Positions 16,417-24,695 of a DNA stretch of 64,000 bases are shown one piece after another. The number at the start of each line of letters is the position of its first letter. Position 1 is the first letter of the stretch. The stretch covers positions 1-64,000 of the forward strand of contig JAEZCO010000050.1 in assembly GCA_023433505.1 (NCBI GenBank), read 5' to 3'. The stretch comes from Bacillota bacterium. GTDB taxonomy: Bacteria > Bacillota > Clostridia > Acetivibrionales > DTU013. The notes below the pieces were generated by a model. That model saw only the letters and a program-made list of their open reading frames with translations. It was not told where the DNA came from and ran no database searches. The position numbers and the translations under genes were made by a program.

Positions 16417-16848
16417 ATGAGGATTGCTGTAATAGACGGACAGGGCGGCGGTTTTGGGAAATCCATCGTTGAAAAACTGAGAAGAGAGCTATCAGAGGAT
16501 ATTGAAATTATTGCGCTGGGGACTAATTCGATGGCTACTTCTTTCATGATAAAAGCCGGGGCTAACGAAGGCGCTACAGGTGAAAATGCGATAGTATGCA
16601 ATGTGTGCAAGGTTGATATTATAATAGGGGCAATAGGAATAATAGCTGCAAATTCGATGCTTGGGGAACTAACGTCCGTGATGGCTCAAGCGGTTGCTGA
16701 AAGTCCTGCGAAAAAAGTGCTTTTACCTTTAAACAGGTGCAACATAGAAATTGTCGGCGTTGATAAAAACGAACCTTTGCCGCACTTAATTGACAAAGCT
16801 GCTCAAAGCATTAAGGAATATATAAGGAGGAATATGAAAAATGTGTGA
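16417..16848 (+). CDS. DUF3842 family protein, paralogue 1
   Basis: The 143-aa protein begins MRIAVIDGQGGGFGKSIVEK, a glycine-rich nucleotide-binding-like turn, then IEIIALGTNSMATSFMIKAG and a conserved GANEGATGENAI segment. This matches the DUF3842 family, which has no assigned function. ATG at 16417 follows GAGAGGAAAAG. It overlaps cooT by 8 nt. A close paralogue (44899-45309) sits behind another copy of the same leader RNA, so the leader tracks the family. Linkage with a nickel chaperone suggests a role around nickel enzymes or hydroxyacid metabolism, as inference. Confidence 0.75.
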   Translation: MRIAVIDGQGGGFGKSIVEKLRRELSEDIEIIALGTNSMATSFMIKAGANEGATGENAIVCNVCKVDIIIGAIGIIAANSMLGELTSVMAQAVAESPAKKVLLPLNRCNIEIVGVDKNEPLPHLIDKAAQSIKEYIRRNMKNV

Positions 16849-17029
16849 AGCAAATGTTTATCTGCTTGATGAAAATGGTGAAGAAAAACTGTTTCTTGAA
16901 TCGGTAGACAAGATATTTCCGGAAGAAGATAATTTGATTCTGGAAGATATATTCGGACGAAGAAAAACATTGAAGGCAAAAATTAAAGAAATGGAACTGG
17001 TAGATCACAGGATAGTACTTCAAAAATAA
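16841..17029 (+). CDS. cooT: CooT-family nickel-binding protein
   Basis: The 62-aa protein starts MCEANVYLLDENGEEKLFLE, the CooT pattern in which Cys2 binds nickel in a small beta-barrel homodimer. CooT supports nickel delivery to carbon monoxide dehydrogenase in Rhodospirillum. An organism with a Wood-Ljungdahl methyl branch would need nickel for CODH/ACS, though that gene set is outside the window. Start overlaps the DUF3842 gene, with ATAAGGAGGAAT just before it. Confidence 0.8.
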   Translation: MCEANVYLLDENGEEKLFLESVDKIFPEEDNLILEDIFGRRKTLKAKIKEMELVDHRIVLQK

Positions 17030-17056
17030 TTTAATAAGGCTTCCATTTGAATCAAT

Positions 17057-17096
17057 AAGAAGAGCTTAAGCTCTTCTTGTTGTAATGTTATTTTTT
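17057..17096 (+). terminator. Terminator of DUF3842-cooT
   Basis: AAGAAGAGCTT (17057-17067) and AAGCTCTTCTT (17068-17078) form a perfect 22-nt palindrome, followed by T-rich sequence ending TTATTTTTT at 17096. The palindrome is symmetric and could also serve the opposite strand. Confidence 0.7.
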
Positions 17097-17209
17097 GCAG
17101 GTAGGACAACTTTTTCTCACCATTTTTTATATGTACTTTAAGGTGGGTAATGTGCCCATTGTCACCTGTATGCAATTTTTATGAACAATAAGAGCAGAAG
17201 ATAATATTG

Positions 17210-17238
17210 TTTACAATGTACGGAATTTAAGGTAATAT
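17210..17238 (+). promoter_or_regulatory. Promoter of cbiM
   Basis: TTTACA (17210-17215), 17-nt spacer, TAATAT (17233-17238). P1 of the leader starts 13 nt further on, in line with the other copies. The -10 box is weak. Confidence 0.5.
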
Positions 17239-17251
17239 TAAAAAGTAATAT

Positions 17252-17376
17252 ATGGATCACGAAGATTCATTTACAATTAACAACATATTGAATTCCTAAA
17301 ACTGAATATGGATATGGAAATACAGCCACGAAGGTTGAGCCTGATATATCAGGTTTAATTTTTGTGGCTTTTATTT
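17252..17376 (+). promoter_or_regulatory. P1/P2 leader RNA with terminator, copy 6 (cbiM)
   Basis: This is the clearest copy. P1 is 17252-17270: ATGGATC, loop ACGAA, GATTCAT, a 7-bp stem with one G-T pair. P2 is 17323-17337: CAGCC, loop ACGAA, GGTTG. The terminator is an unbroken stem of 21 pairs, 17324-17344 with 17349-17369 around loop TATA, in which G-T pairs sit opposite the conserved P2 bases. TTTTATTTT follows. No cobalamin or NiCo riboswitch is present in front of this cobalt/nickel transporter gene. Confidence 0.85.
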
Positions 17377-17400
17377 TAAAAAATTCAAAGGGGGATGCAT

Positions 17401-18402
17401 ATGCATATTCCAGACAATTATTTGAGCCCATCAACATGTGCTGTTATGGGTGCTGCAATGATTCCGGTATGGACATTGGCAGTAAGAAAGGTTAAGCAAG
17501 AAATATCAAAGGTTAAAATGCCACTGCTTGGTATTGGCGCCGCATTCTCATTTCTAATGATGATGTTCAATGTGCCTCTACCGGGAGGAACGACCGGTCA
17601 TGCTGTTGGGGGAACTTTACTCGCAATTCTTCTAGGGCCGTATTCGGCTTGTATTTCCGTTACGGTTGCTCTCCTTATTCAGGCATTACTTTTTGGCGAT
17701 GGTGGTATACTGGCATTCGGTGCTAACTGTTTCAACATGGCGTTCATATTGCCTTTTCTGGGATATTTCATATACAAATTTATTAAAGACAGGGTCACAT
17801 CTCAAAAAGGTGAGTATCTGGGGATCATATTGGGTTCGTATTTCGGAATCAACATCGCGGCATTGGTGGCAGCCATAGAATTTGGCATCCAGCCCCTGCT
17901 TTTCAAAAATGCAGCAGGTCAGCCACTGTACAGTCCATATCCACTTTCGGTATCCATTCCGGCAATGACCATACCTCATCTGCTTGTTGCAGGTATTGTT
18001 GAAGTTGTATTTACAGTTGCAATCTTTTCATTTATTAAAAAGGTTTCACCTGGAACAATCTATGAAGGAGCGAAGCAAAAAACAAAATTTATATATGGTT
18101 TGATCGTAGCGTTGATTTGTCTTACCCCTCTGGGTCTTATTGCAACCGGTACAGCATGGGGAGAGTGGGGGGCAGATGAAATAAAAGATGTGGTATCCGG
18201 GGGTAATTCATTAGGATTTGTTCCCGAAGGAATGAAAAATGGGTTTAGTTTTAATGCTTTAATGCCTGATTATGCCGTTCAAGGGTTACCCGATATAGTA
18301 GGATATATATTGTCGGCTGTGGCAGGGGTTGCAATTATGGTTATTTTGTTTAAAATTATAAGCAGTTTAAAGAAAAATAAAACCGGGAGCATTTCCGGTT
18401 AA
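17401..18402 (+). CDS. cbiM: CbiM-type cobalt/nickel ECF transporter component
   Basis: The 333-aa membrane protein is of the CbiM/NikM family, the metal-binding S-component of ECF cobalt or nickel transporters. The mature start MHIPDNYLSP places His at position 2, a required metal ligand. I choose the ATG at 17401, not 17395, because AAAGGGGG is 6-7 nt from it and the resulting N-terminus is MHIPD. GGTTGHAVGGTLLAILLGP is a typical family segment. A longer C-terminal part (from about residue 215) may replace CbiN. CbiQ and CbiO partners are not adjacent. Cobalt would feed corrinoids for MtaC and the acetyl-CoA pathway. Confidence 0.85.
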   Translation: MHIPDNYLSPSTCAVMGAAMIPVWTLAVRKVKQEISKVKMPLLGIGAAFSFLMMMFNVPLPGGTTGHAVGGTLLAILLGPYSACISVTVALLIQALLFGDGGILAFGANCFNMAFILPFLGYFIYKFIKDRVTSQKGEYLGIILGSYFGINIAALVAAIEFGIQPLLFKNAAGQPLYSPYPLSVSIPAMTIPHLLVAGIVEVVFTVAIFSFIKKVSPGTIYEGAKQKTKFIYGLIVALICLTPLGLIATGTAWGEWGADEIKDVVSGGNSLGFVPEGMKNGFSFNALMPDYAVQGLPDIVGYILSAVAGVAIMVILFKIISSLKKNKTGSISG

Positions 18403-18464
18403 TTATGGGAGAAGTTACAAGACGCGCCCGAATGGCTATACTACAGGAAGAAAACTATTTTCCT

Positions 18465-18511
18465 CAAACAGATAAGGATACTTTTAAAACAAAGGTATCC
18501 TTATCTGTTTG
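18465..18511 (+). terminator. 17-bp hairpin after cbiM
   Basis: CAAACAGATAAGGATAC (18465-18481) and GTATCCTTATCTGTTTG (18495-18511) are perfect complements with a 13-nt loop. T run is poor, so termination is likely but not certain. The hairpin borders a transposase fragment. Confidence 0.5.
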
Positions 18512-18522
18512 AGTGTTCTCAG

Positions 18523-18623
18523 CCCTATTGTGAGACTGTGGGAGTTGCAAAGCACACTGACTGTATGTACACCTCTGGTGATGTCTCCTTCTATCGTACC
18601 TCTCATTGTCTTTCTGTCAATAC
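18523..18623 (-). pseudogene. Transposase fragment, ISAs1-like
   Basis: On the minus strand a 33-codon stretch reads IDRKTMRGTIEGDI then TRGVHTVSVLCNSHSLTIG. This matches the ISAs1-type DDE transposase pattern around the first catalytic Asp (IDGKTxRG ... HxVSA ... LGQ). No start, no remaining catalytic motifs and no intact terminal repeats are visible. It is a scar of an old insertion sequence. The call rests on a short motif. Confidence 0.45.
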
Positions 18624-18661
18624 CTATGTAAGATAAAAGAGAAAAGAATTTATTAAATCAA

Positions 18662-18690
18662 TTGACAAAGTAAATTTATCGACATATAAT
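18662..18690 (+). promoter_or_regulatory. Consensus sigma-A promoter of the glycyl radical operon
   Basis: TTGACA (18662-18667), 17-nt spacer, TATAAT (18685-18690): perfect consensus. P1 of the leader lies 41 nt after the -10 box, further than in the other copies. Confidence 0.75.
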
Positions 18691-18731
18691 TAAATCGATT
18701 AACAAATTGACTTCTTATTAAATTCAAAGTA

Positions 18732-18843
18732 TTTAATTAAGAAGATTAAAAAAATGTATGGAACTACCTTAGAATATTTCAGCCACGAAGGTTGAGTTAA
18801 TCGTAAGAAGCGGTTAATTTAATCATTGTGGCTGATTCTTTTT
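18732..18843 (+). promoter_or_regulatory. P1/P2 leader RNA with terminator, copy 7 (glycyl radical operon)
   Basis: P1 is 18732-18750: TTTAATT, loop AAGAA, GATTAAA, 7 bp with one T-G pair. P2 is 18780-18794: CAGCC, loop ACGAA, GGTTG. The terminator pairs 18781-18800 with 18814-18833 over 20 positions with one A-A mismatch and several G-T pairs, and TTCTTTTTC follows. P1 to P2 spacing is 29 nt, the shortest in the window. Confidence 0.8.
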
Positions 18844-18870
18844 CAGGATTTAAAGTCAAAGAAGGTATTT

Positions 18871-19740
18871 ATGAATATTAAAGTATTTCAAAAAGGATTT
18901 AATTACTCTCAGGATGGTCCGGGAAATCGTCTTGTTTATCATTTGCAAGGTTGTAATATGCGTTGCCCATGGTGCGCAAATCCCGAAAGCGTGAATAAAA
19001 ACGGCATGATGATGGTCAATAGAGAGTGGCTGACGGACTCGGTATGTCCATATGGCGCAGTTCGTCAAAAATGCATTGACCGTACAGTATGCAGCATATG
19101 TTTGAAAAAACCGTGTATCTATGTTTACAAAAACAAGGGTATACGATATTCCTGTGAAGGATTTGAAATAGAAGCAATTATCGATGAGGTAATGAGAAGC
19201 TCCATTTTATTTTATGAAGGGGGAGGAGTCACACTAACCGGAGGAGAACCTACACAACAATTTGAGGCGGTGGAGCTATTGCTGGCAGCCCTTAAAGAGA
19301 ACGGAATCCATACTGCCATGGAGACCAACGCAACTCATACGGAGTTGGGTTCACTTTTCCCTTTGATTGATTTTCTGATTATGGACTTCAAGCACTATGA
19401 CCATGATCGGCATGTCCGAATGACAGGTATAGGAAATGCTCTGATCAAGGCAAATATTGCAAAAGCCCTGAAGACTCATAAAAATGTGCTGATCCGTATA
19501 CCGCTGGTGAAAGGGTTTAATTCTACTGTAACGGATATCGAACAATTCGCGGCATTTTTCAGAGAGCAGGATATGCACAATGCTTCTTTTGAATTCTTGC
19601 CCTACCATGAATACGGAAAGTCAAAATGGCTCCAATGCGGGATGGCATACGCAATGGAGGATGCATTTGTTGGTGATGAAGTATTGGTACTGTATGAGAA
19701 AATATTTAAAGAGAACAACCTTTTGGTTGTACGCACTTAG
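18871..19740 (+). CDS. Glycyl radical enzyme activase (radical SAM)
   Basis: The 289-aa protein has the radical SAM cluster as CNMRCPWC (CxxxCxxC) near residue 30 and the glycine-rich GGGVTLTGGEPTQQ near residue 120. Between them is a second Cys-rich segment (SVCPYGAV, then CSICLKKPC), typical of activases with extra clusters. It should install the glycyl radical on the enzyme encoded 13 nt downstream. The start at 18871 follows GAAGG. An upstream extension to 18826 would lie in the terminator and is rejected. Confidence 0.88.
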   Translation: MNIKVFQKGFNYSQDGPGNRLVYHLQGCNMRCPWCANPESVNKNGMMMVNREWLTDSVCPYGAVRQKCIDRTVCSICLKKPCIYVYKNKGIRYSCEGFEIEAIIDEVMRSSILFYEGGGVTLTGGEPTQQFEAVELLLAALKENGIHTAMETNATHTELGSLFPLIDFLIMDFKHYDHDRHVRMTGIGNALIKANIAKALKTHKNVLIRIPLVKGFNSTVTDIEQFAAFFREQDMHNASFEFLPYHEYGKSKWLQCGMAYAMEDAFVGDEVLVLYEKIFKENNLLVVRT

Positions 19741-19753
19741 AGGAGGATCCAGT

Positions 19754-22141
19754 ATGGATTTGAAGAGGCTTTATACAAAAGAGGAACTACATCGGAGGGC
19801 CAGGGCTCTTTTTGAGGAAGAAAGGAGCCGCGAAAGGCTGGACGGGTGGTTCATTGCAAAAGAAACGGCACGCGAGTGCGATACGAAATATAGGGAATTG
19901 CCTCCGGAATTAAAAGCGGCCATGACCCTCAGGGAAGTTGTGAAATGCCTTCCTATAGCCATCAGCGAACATGCAGTTTTTGCAGGTACGCAGAACGATG
20001 CTTTTGCAAGGTCTTATGCACTTATCAATCCGTCTTTCAAAGTCGACTCCTTTACCGGATATTGTGATCCTGTAGCTGTATTTAACGACATTGTACCGGA
20101 TGAGATGTTCAGTAGGGAAAGAATTGAATCGTTGCGCACATATACAAAAGAAACTCCTTATGTAAAGGAATTGGAAAAGGTTTATCAAAATGTAGGAGAA
20201 AGTACATCGGAAGCCATATTCTTTATTGAGCAGGTAACCGGGCATTTGATACCTGATTTTAAGATTGTCCTTGCTGAAGGAATTGAGGGATTGACAACCA
20301 GAATAAATCAAAAAATATATAATACTCCCGAACAAGGGAAAAGAGATAGCCTGGAAGCAATGAAGATCGCACTTGAAGCGCTCCTGCTGCTTGCTTTCCG
20401 TTATGAGGCGCTTGCAGAAGACATGCAGAAAAAGGCGGTTGGGAAACGGAAGCAGGAACTGATGCTGATGGTTGAGACATTGCGTAGAGTTCCCGGCAAA
20501 GGCGCGCGAAATCTGTATGAAGCGATACAGGCCTTCCTCCTGCTCTGGCAGGTGGTGTGCCTGGAGCAGGCGCCAAATCCCTTTGCATTTTCCGTGGGAA
20601 ATGCAGACCGCATCTTTGAGCCTTACCGTGCAATGGATAATCTCAGCCGCCGGGAAAGCACAGGGCTGTTTGAGCACTTTCTTGTATTTTTCAATGTCGG
20701 AGACAGAAGCTGGGCCATATCGCAAAACATCATTGTCGGCGGAAAATCAAATCATGGGGAGGATCTGACAAGTGAATCGACCTATGCTATTCTGGATGCA
20801 TATTATGAAATGAACCTGCCTCAGCCGATTCTTTCCGTGAAACTTCACAGACATACACCGGAGGAATTGTATGAAAATCTGGGGAAATTTTTCTTTACGC
20901 CGGGTTGCCTGACGCCTTCACTGTTTAATGACGATTCGCTTTTCCAGGTGCTTTCGCATGCGGGTGTTGAGCATGGAGACCTCGAAAGCTATGCCATTGC
21001 AGGCTGCCAGGAGCCCCTGGTTATGGGGAAGGACAACGGAAATACGACAAATAGCTGGCTGAATCTGGCCAAAATTCTTGAATTAACTCTAAGTGACGGC
21101 ATTTCGACCATTACGGGGAAAAAAATCGGTCTTGGGTATGATGAACTGGGGCCGGGCGGAAAGGATGCCCAATCGGTCCTTACGGACATCCGGAGTATGT
21201 TTTACAAGCATGTGGAATATTTTGCCGGCAGGATGGCCGAATCCGCCAACCAGGCTTCCAGGGCCCTTTCTTTATTGCCCGTCCCTTTTTTATCTGCGTT
21301 TATGGGGGGAGTTGAAACAGGGATAGATATGAGAGATACACTGAATCAGGGAACAAAATACAACGGAAGTGGCTGCCTGATCCACGGACTATCCATTATT
21401 GCAGATTCTTTTACCGCCATAGACGCATTGATCTCTGAACGTCCCGGAGATTCGCAGAGACTGCTTGACGCGCTGAAGACGAATTTCCGGCAGGATGAAG
21501 AACTGCGCCAGTATCTTATAACCTGCAGCAAATATGGCAACAATTTAAAAACCGTTGATGAAGAGGCGGGAGAAATTGCAGCAAAAATTTCCGATTTGAT
21601 CGCCTCGCGTAAAAACTATCTTGACAATTCCTTCAGGCCTGACTGGAGCAGCCCGTCTACCCATCTTTTATACGGACATTGGGTAGGAGCGACTCCGGAC
21701 GGACGGAAAGCCAGAGAAATGCTGGGTTACGGAATAGATCCCCTTTATGGCGAAGCTCAATCAGGGTTGGGATTCCGGATTCTTTCCAATATGCAGCTGC
21801 CCTTTGAAAAAATGAACGGCGGGTACGCGTCACACTTTGGCGTAGACCCTGATCATTTCAAGGGTAAGAGCTCTGAGAAGAAAGGAATTGAGCTCCGTAA
21901 CAGGGTGATTTCGCCTCTTTTCTTCAATGAAAGGAACAAAAACCTGGCGCCCTTTTATCTCTACGTAAACGTAACCACACCCGAAACACTCCGGAAAGTC
22001 CTTGGCAACCCCCAAAAATATGCGCCGGGGGGTGTATATATTATGAGGATTCATGGAACCTTTGTGAATTTCCTGGATCTGTCGCCGGAAATTCAGGAGG
22101 ACATCATAAAAAGACTGGATTTGAAATCAACAACGATATAA
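19754..22141 (+). CDS. Glycyl radical enzyme of unknown substrate
   Basis: The 795-aa enzyme has the thiyl-radical Cys loop YAIAGCQEPLVMGK (GCxE pattern of dehydratases and lyases) near residue 418. Near the C-terminus is a divergent glycyl loop, MRIHGTFVNFLDLS, with Gly in the RxxG position. The motif lacks the usual RVxGY form. ATG at 19754 follows AGGAGG. The Cys-x-Glu pair fits an elimination-type enzyme such as a diol dehydratase rather than pyruvate formate-lyase. The kinase and isomerase downstream suggest a sugar or polyol substrate. I cannot assign it to a described glycyl radical subfamily. Confidence 0.8.
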   Translation: MDLKRLYTKEELHRRARALFEEERSRERLDGWFIAKETARECDTKYRELPPELKAAMTLREVVKCLPIAISEHAVFAGTQNDAFARSYALINPSFKVDSFTGYCDPVAVFNDIVPDEMFSRERIESLRTYTKETPYVKELEKVYQNVGESTSEAIFFIEQVTGHLIPDFKIVLAEGIEGLTTRINQKIYNTPEQGKRDSLEAMKIALEALLLLAFRYEALAEDMQKKAVGKRKQELMLMVETLRRVPGKGARNLYEAIQAFLLLWQVVCLEQAPNPFAFSVGNADRIFEPYRAMDNLSRRESTGLFEHFLVFFNVGDRSWAISQNIIVGGKSNHGEDLTSESTYAILDAYYEMNLPQPILSVKLHRHTPEELYENLGKFFFTPGCLTPSLFNDDSLFQVLSHAGVEHGDLESYAIAGCQEPLVMGKDNGNTTNSWLNLAKILELTLSDGISTITGKKIGLGYDELGPGGKDAQSVLTDIRSMFYKHVEYFAGRMAESANQASRALSLLPVPFLSAFMGGVETGIDMRDTLNQGTKYNGSGCLIHGLSIIADSFTAIDALISERPGDSQRLLDALKTNFRQDEELRQYLITCSKYGNNLKTVDEEAGEIAAKISDLIASRKNYLDNSFRPDWSSPSTHLLYGHWVGATPDGRKAREMLGYGIDPLYGEAQSGLGFRILSNMQLPFEKMNGGYASHFGVDPDHFKGKSSEKKGIELRNRVISPLFFNERNKNLAPFYLYVNVTTPETLRKVLGNPQKYAPGGVYIMRIHGTFVNFLDLSPEIQEDIIKRLDLKSTTI

Positions 22142-22158
22142 GCCATAAAGGAAGGAAA

Positions 22159-23538
22159 ATGCAGATGCGGGCAATTGGAATCGATATAGGAACTACGACC
22201 ATATGTGGCGTCGTGGTGGACGGCAATACAGGCGCAATGCTGGATACAATTACCGAAAATAACAAATCCGTTTTACAGAGGAAGTGCGACTGGGAGAAGC
22301 TGCAGGAACCGGATGAAATATTCCGTCAGGTCTCAAGCATAGTGAAGGCTCTATCCGGAAAATATGAGTCCATAAAATGTATTGGCGTGACAGGTCAAAT
22401 GCATGGCATTGTTTATATCAACGGTGAGGGGAATGCGGCAAGTCCTCTTTTTACCTGGCAGGACGGCAGAGGTGATCTGGCATATAAGGATGGTTTGAGC
22501 TATGCGGAATTCCTGGGCGCTAAAACAGATCATAAGCTTGCAACAGGCTATGGCTCGGTAACGCATTTTTATAATGTGTGTAAAGGGCAGGCGCCGGATT
22601 CTGCGCAGTTTATCTGTACGATAGCGGATTATGTCGCCATGAAGCTTGCACAATGCAAAGCCCCCCGGTTGAATCCCTCAAACGCTGCCAGCCTGGGACT
22701 TTTTAGCTTGGAAACCAACAGCTTTGACACGGATGCCATCCGTAGCGCCGGAATGGACGAAGCTGTGTTTCCGGTGGTTTCAAGGGATGAAAAGCTCCTT
22801 GGAGTAACCGGCTCCAATATAGTGGTTGCTGCTGCCATCGGAGATAATCAGGCCAGCTTTCTTGGCTCGGTAAGGGATATGGACAGGAGTGTTCTTTTAA
22901 ATGTAGGAACCGGAAGCCAGGTATCCATCTATACAGAGGGCTTGATTCACTCCTCCGGCATTGAAACAAGGCCATTTGCCGATAAGGGATTCCTCCAGGT
23001 CGGCGCTCCGTTATGCGGAGGAAATGCCTACGCATTACTGGAGGGCTTTTTTCGCTCCGTTGTGCACATGGCTACCGGAAAAGAGCCCGGTAATCTGTAC
23101 AGTGCAATGGACAGGTATGCGGAAGATGTTTTGATGAATGAAAACAGGCTGCAAATATCGACCTGTTTCAAAGGCACCCGTGATAATCCGTCACTGCGCG
23201 GTGAGATCAGCAATATCGGAATCAATAATTTTACTCCGCAGCACTTTGCTTTTGGGGTTCTTGAAGGAATCGCACAAGAACTGCACGGTTTATTCGAAAA
23301 TATGACGCCGCCCCGGGAGAAAGCTTTCGACACCATTGTAGGCTCCGGAAATGGTATCCGCAAGAGCGCGCTTTTACAAAAGATTTTAACCCGGATGTTT
23401 AATATGAAGCTTCAGATACCGGTTTACAGGGAAGAGGCGGCATATGGAGCGGCACTTTTTGCAATGACAGGCGCCGGGCATTTTAAAGACACATCCGAAG
23501 CCCAAGCATTGATTAGCTATAAGGAGGAAGAGCTTTGA
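22159..23538 (+). CDS. FGGY-family carbohydrate kinase (sedoheptulokinase-like)
   Basis: The 459-aa sugar kinase has the phosphate-binding start GIDIGTTTICGVV, GVTGQMHGIVYI with the substrate-facing region, FTWQDGRGD, and NVGTGSQVS in the second ATPase lobe. The overall pattern resembles sedoheptulokinase. It should phosphorylate a sugar or sugar alcohol made or used by the glycyl radical enzyme 17 nt upstream. The start may be ATG 22159 or 22165. The gene overlaps the next by 4 nt, so it is translationally coupled. Confidence 0.8.
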   Translation: MQMRAIGIDIGTTTICGVVVDGNTGAMLDTITENNKSVLQRKCDWEKLQEPDEIFRQVSSIVKALSGKYESIKCIGVTGQMHGIVYINGEGNAASPLFTWQDGRGDLAYKDGLSYAEFLGAKTDHKLATGYGSVTHFYNVCKGQAPDSAQFICTIADYVAMKLAQCKAPRLNPSNAASLGLFSLETNSFDTDAIRSAGMDEAVFPVVSRDEKLLGVTGSNIVVAAAIGDNQASFLGSVRDMDRSVLLNVGTGSQVSIYTEGLIHSSGIETRPFADKGFLQVGAPLCGGNAYALLEGFFRSVVHMATGKEPGNLYSAMDRYAEDVLMNENRLQISTCFKGTRDNPSLRGEISNIGINNFTPQHFAFGVLEGIAQELHGLFENMTPPREKAFDTIVGSGNGIRKSALLQKILTRMFNMKLQIPVYREEAAYGAALFAMTGAGHFKDTSEAQALISYKEEEL

Positions 23539-24608
23539 ACGCAAAGGAATATACAGATATCGCATCAAATCCGGTTTTTTTTGAACGAAACCGGGTATTC
23601 CGTGTTTATACGGGAGGAAAACTTTTTCATGGCTTCTTCGGCGACGAAGACAGGGACGGTTGCTTTCCGGAAGAATGGATTGCTTCCGGCGTAAGGGCTT
23701 TAAACAGAGATTTCCGGAGTGAACATGAAGGAATTTCCAGGATCCATGGAAAGGATTTGTATTTTGACCAGCTTTTAAAGGATCATAAAGAACAAATGCT
23801 GGGGGAAAGAGAGAGCTTCGATATTCTTGTAAAGATACTGGACAGCGCTATCAGGCTTCCAGCCCAGGTACATCCGGATAAAGCCTTTTCAAAGGAATAT
23901 TTTAAAAGTGGTTATGGGAAAACCGAAATGTGGTTGGTCCTTTCTACCCGGGAAAATGCAAAAATATACTTTGGACTTAAAAATGGCATAAGCAGGGAGG
24001 ATTTTGCCTCGGCCATAGAAAAAAGCGAATCCGACAAAAATATAATGGAGTCCTTTCTCAATGAAATTCCGGTAAAAAAGGGGGATGTTTATCTTATACC
24101 TCCAAAAGCAGTACATGCAATCGGATACGGCTGCCTAATTCTTGAGGTACAGGAACCTACAGACTTTACAATACAACCTGAAGCATGGTGCGGGGAGTAC
24201 CATCTGAATGAATATGAAATGTATTTGGGTTTAAAAAAGGAACAGGCAATGAAATGCTTCGATTTTTCCATCTGTGGAACAGATGCAGTAGGTCTTGGAA
24301 GGAAACAGCCGGCAATAATTAAAAAATCCGGCATCGTCTGTTCGGAACAATTGATCAGTTACCAGGATACAGTCTGTTTTTCAGTAAACCGCCACAGGCT
24401 TACCAAAGGGAGTCTGATTCTAAAAGATGCGCCATCGGTTTATATCGTCACAGAAGGATTGGGTGTTTTGGAAAAGGAAGGCTTTATACAGCCGGTAAAA
24501 AAAGGTGATTATTTCTTTCTTCCCTATTCGATACGAAATCAATGCAAATTAAGGACTACCCTGGAAATGGAATTTGTTGAATGCCTTCCGTCGATGATCA
24601 AAAAATAA
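23535..24608 (+). CDS. Class I mannose-6-phosphate isomerase-like protein
   Basis: The 357-aa cupin protein resembles type I phosphomannose isomerase. It has QVHPDKAFSKEYF (zinc-binding His), KTEMWLVL, and KGDVYLIPPKAVHAIGYGCLILEVQ. Start is TTG at 23535 overlapping the kinase stop. In the operon it could interconvert an aldose phosphate and ketose phosphate downstream of the kinase. A different sugar phosphate is quite possible, since the upstream enzymes are unassigned. Confidence 0.78.
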   Translation: MNAKEYTDIASNPVFFERNRVFRVYTGGKLFHGFFGDEDRDGCFPEEWIASGVRALNRDFRSEHEGISRIHGKDLYFDQLLKDHKEQMLGERESFDILVKILDSAIRLPAQVHPDKAFSKEYFKSGYGKTEMWLVLSTRENAKIYFGLKNGISREDFASAIEKSESDKNIMESFLNEIPVKKGDVYLIPPKAVHAIGYGCLILEVQEPTDFTIQPEAWCGEYHLNEYEMYLGLKKEQAMKCFDFSICGTDAVGLGRKQPAIIKKSGIVCSEQLISYQDTVCFSVNRHRLTKGSLILKDAPSVYIVTEGLGVLEKEGFIQPVKKGDYFFLPYSIRNQCKLRTTLEMEFVECLPSMIKK

Positions 24609-24695
24609 AATACTTCAGAGTAGGGCAATGCCGATGATTTAAGTCTCATACAGTATTGCCGCCACTCCCTCCTAACTGACTTAAGGATAGTATTT

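Noticed and set aside
17210..17400. Cobalamin or NiCo riboswitch before cbiM
   Set aside because: No B12-box-like sequence and no four-way junction. The region is fully explained by promoter, P1, P2 and terminator.
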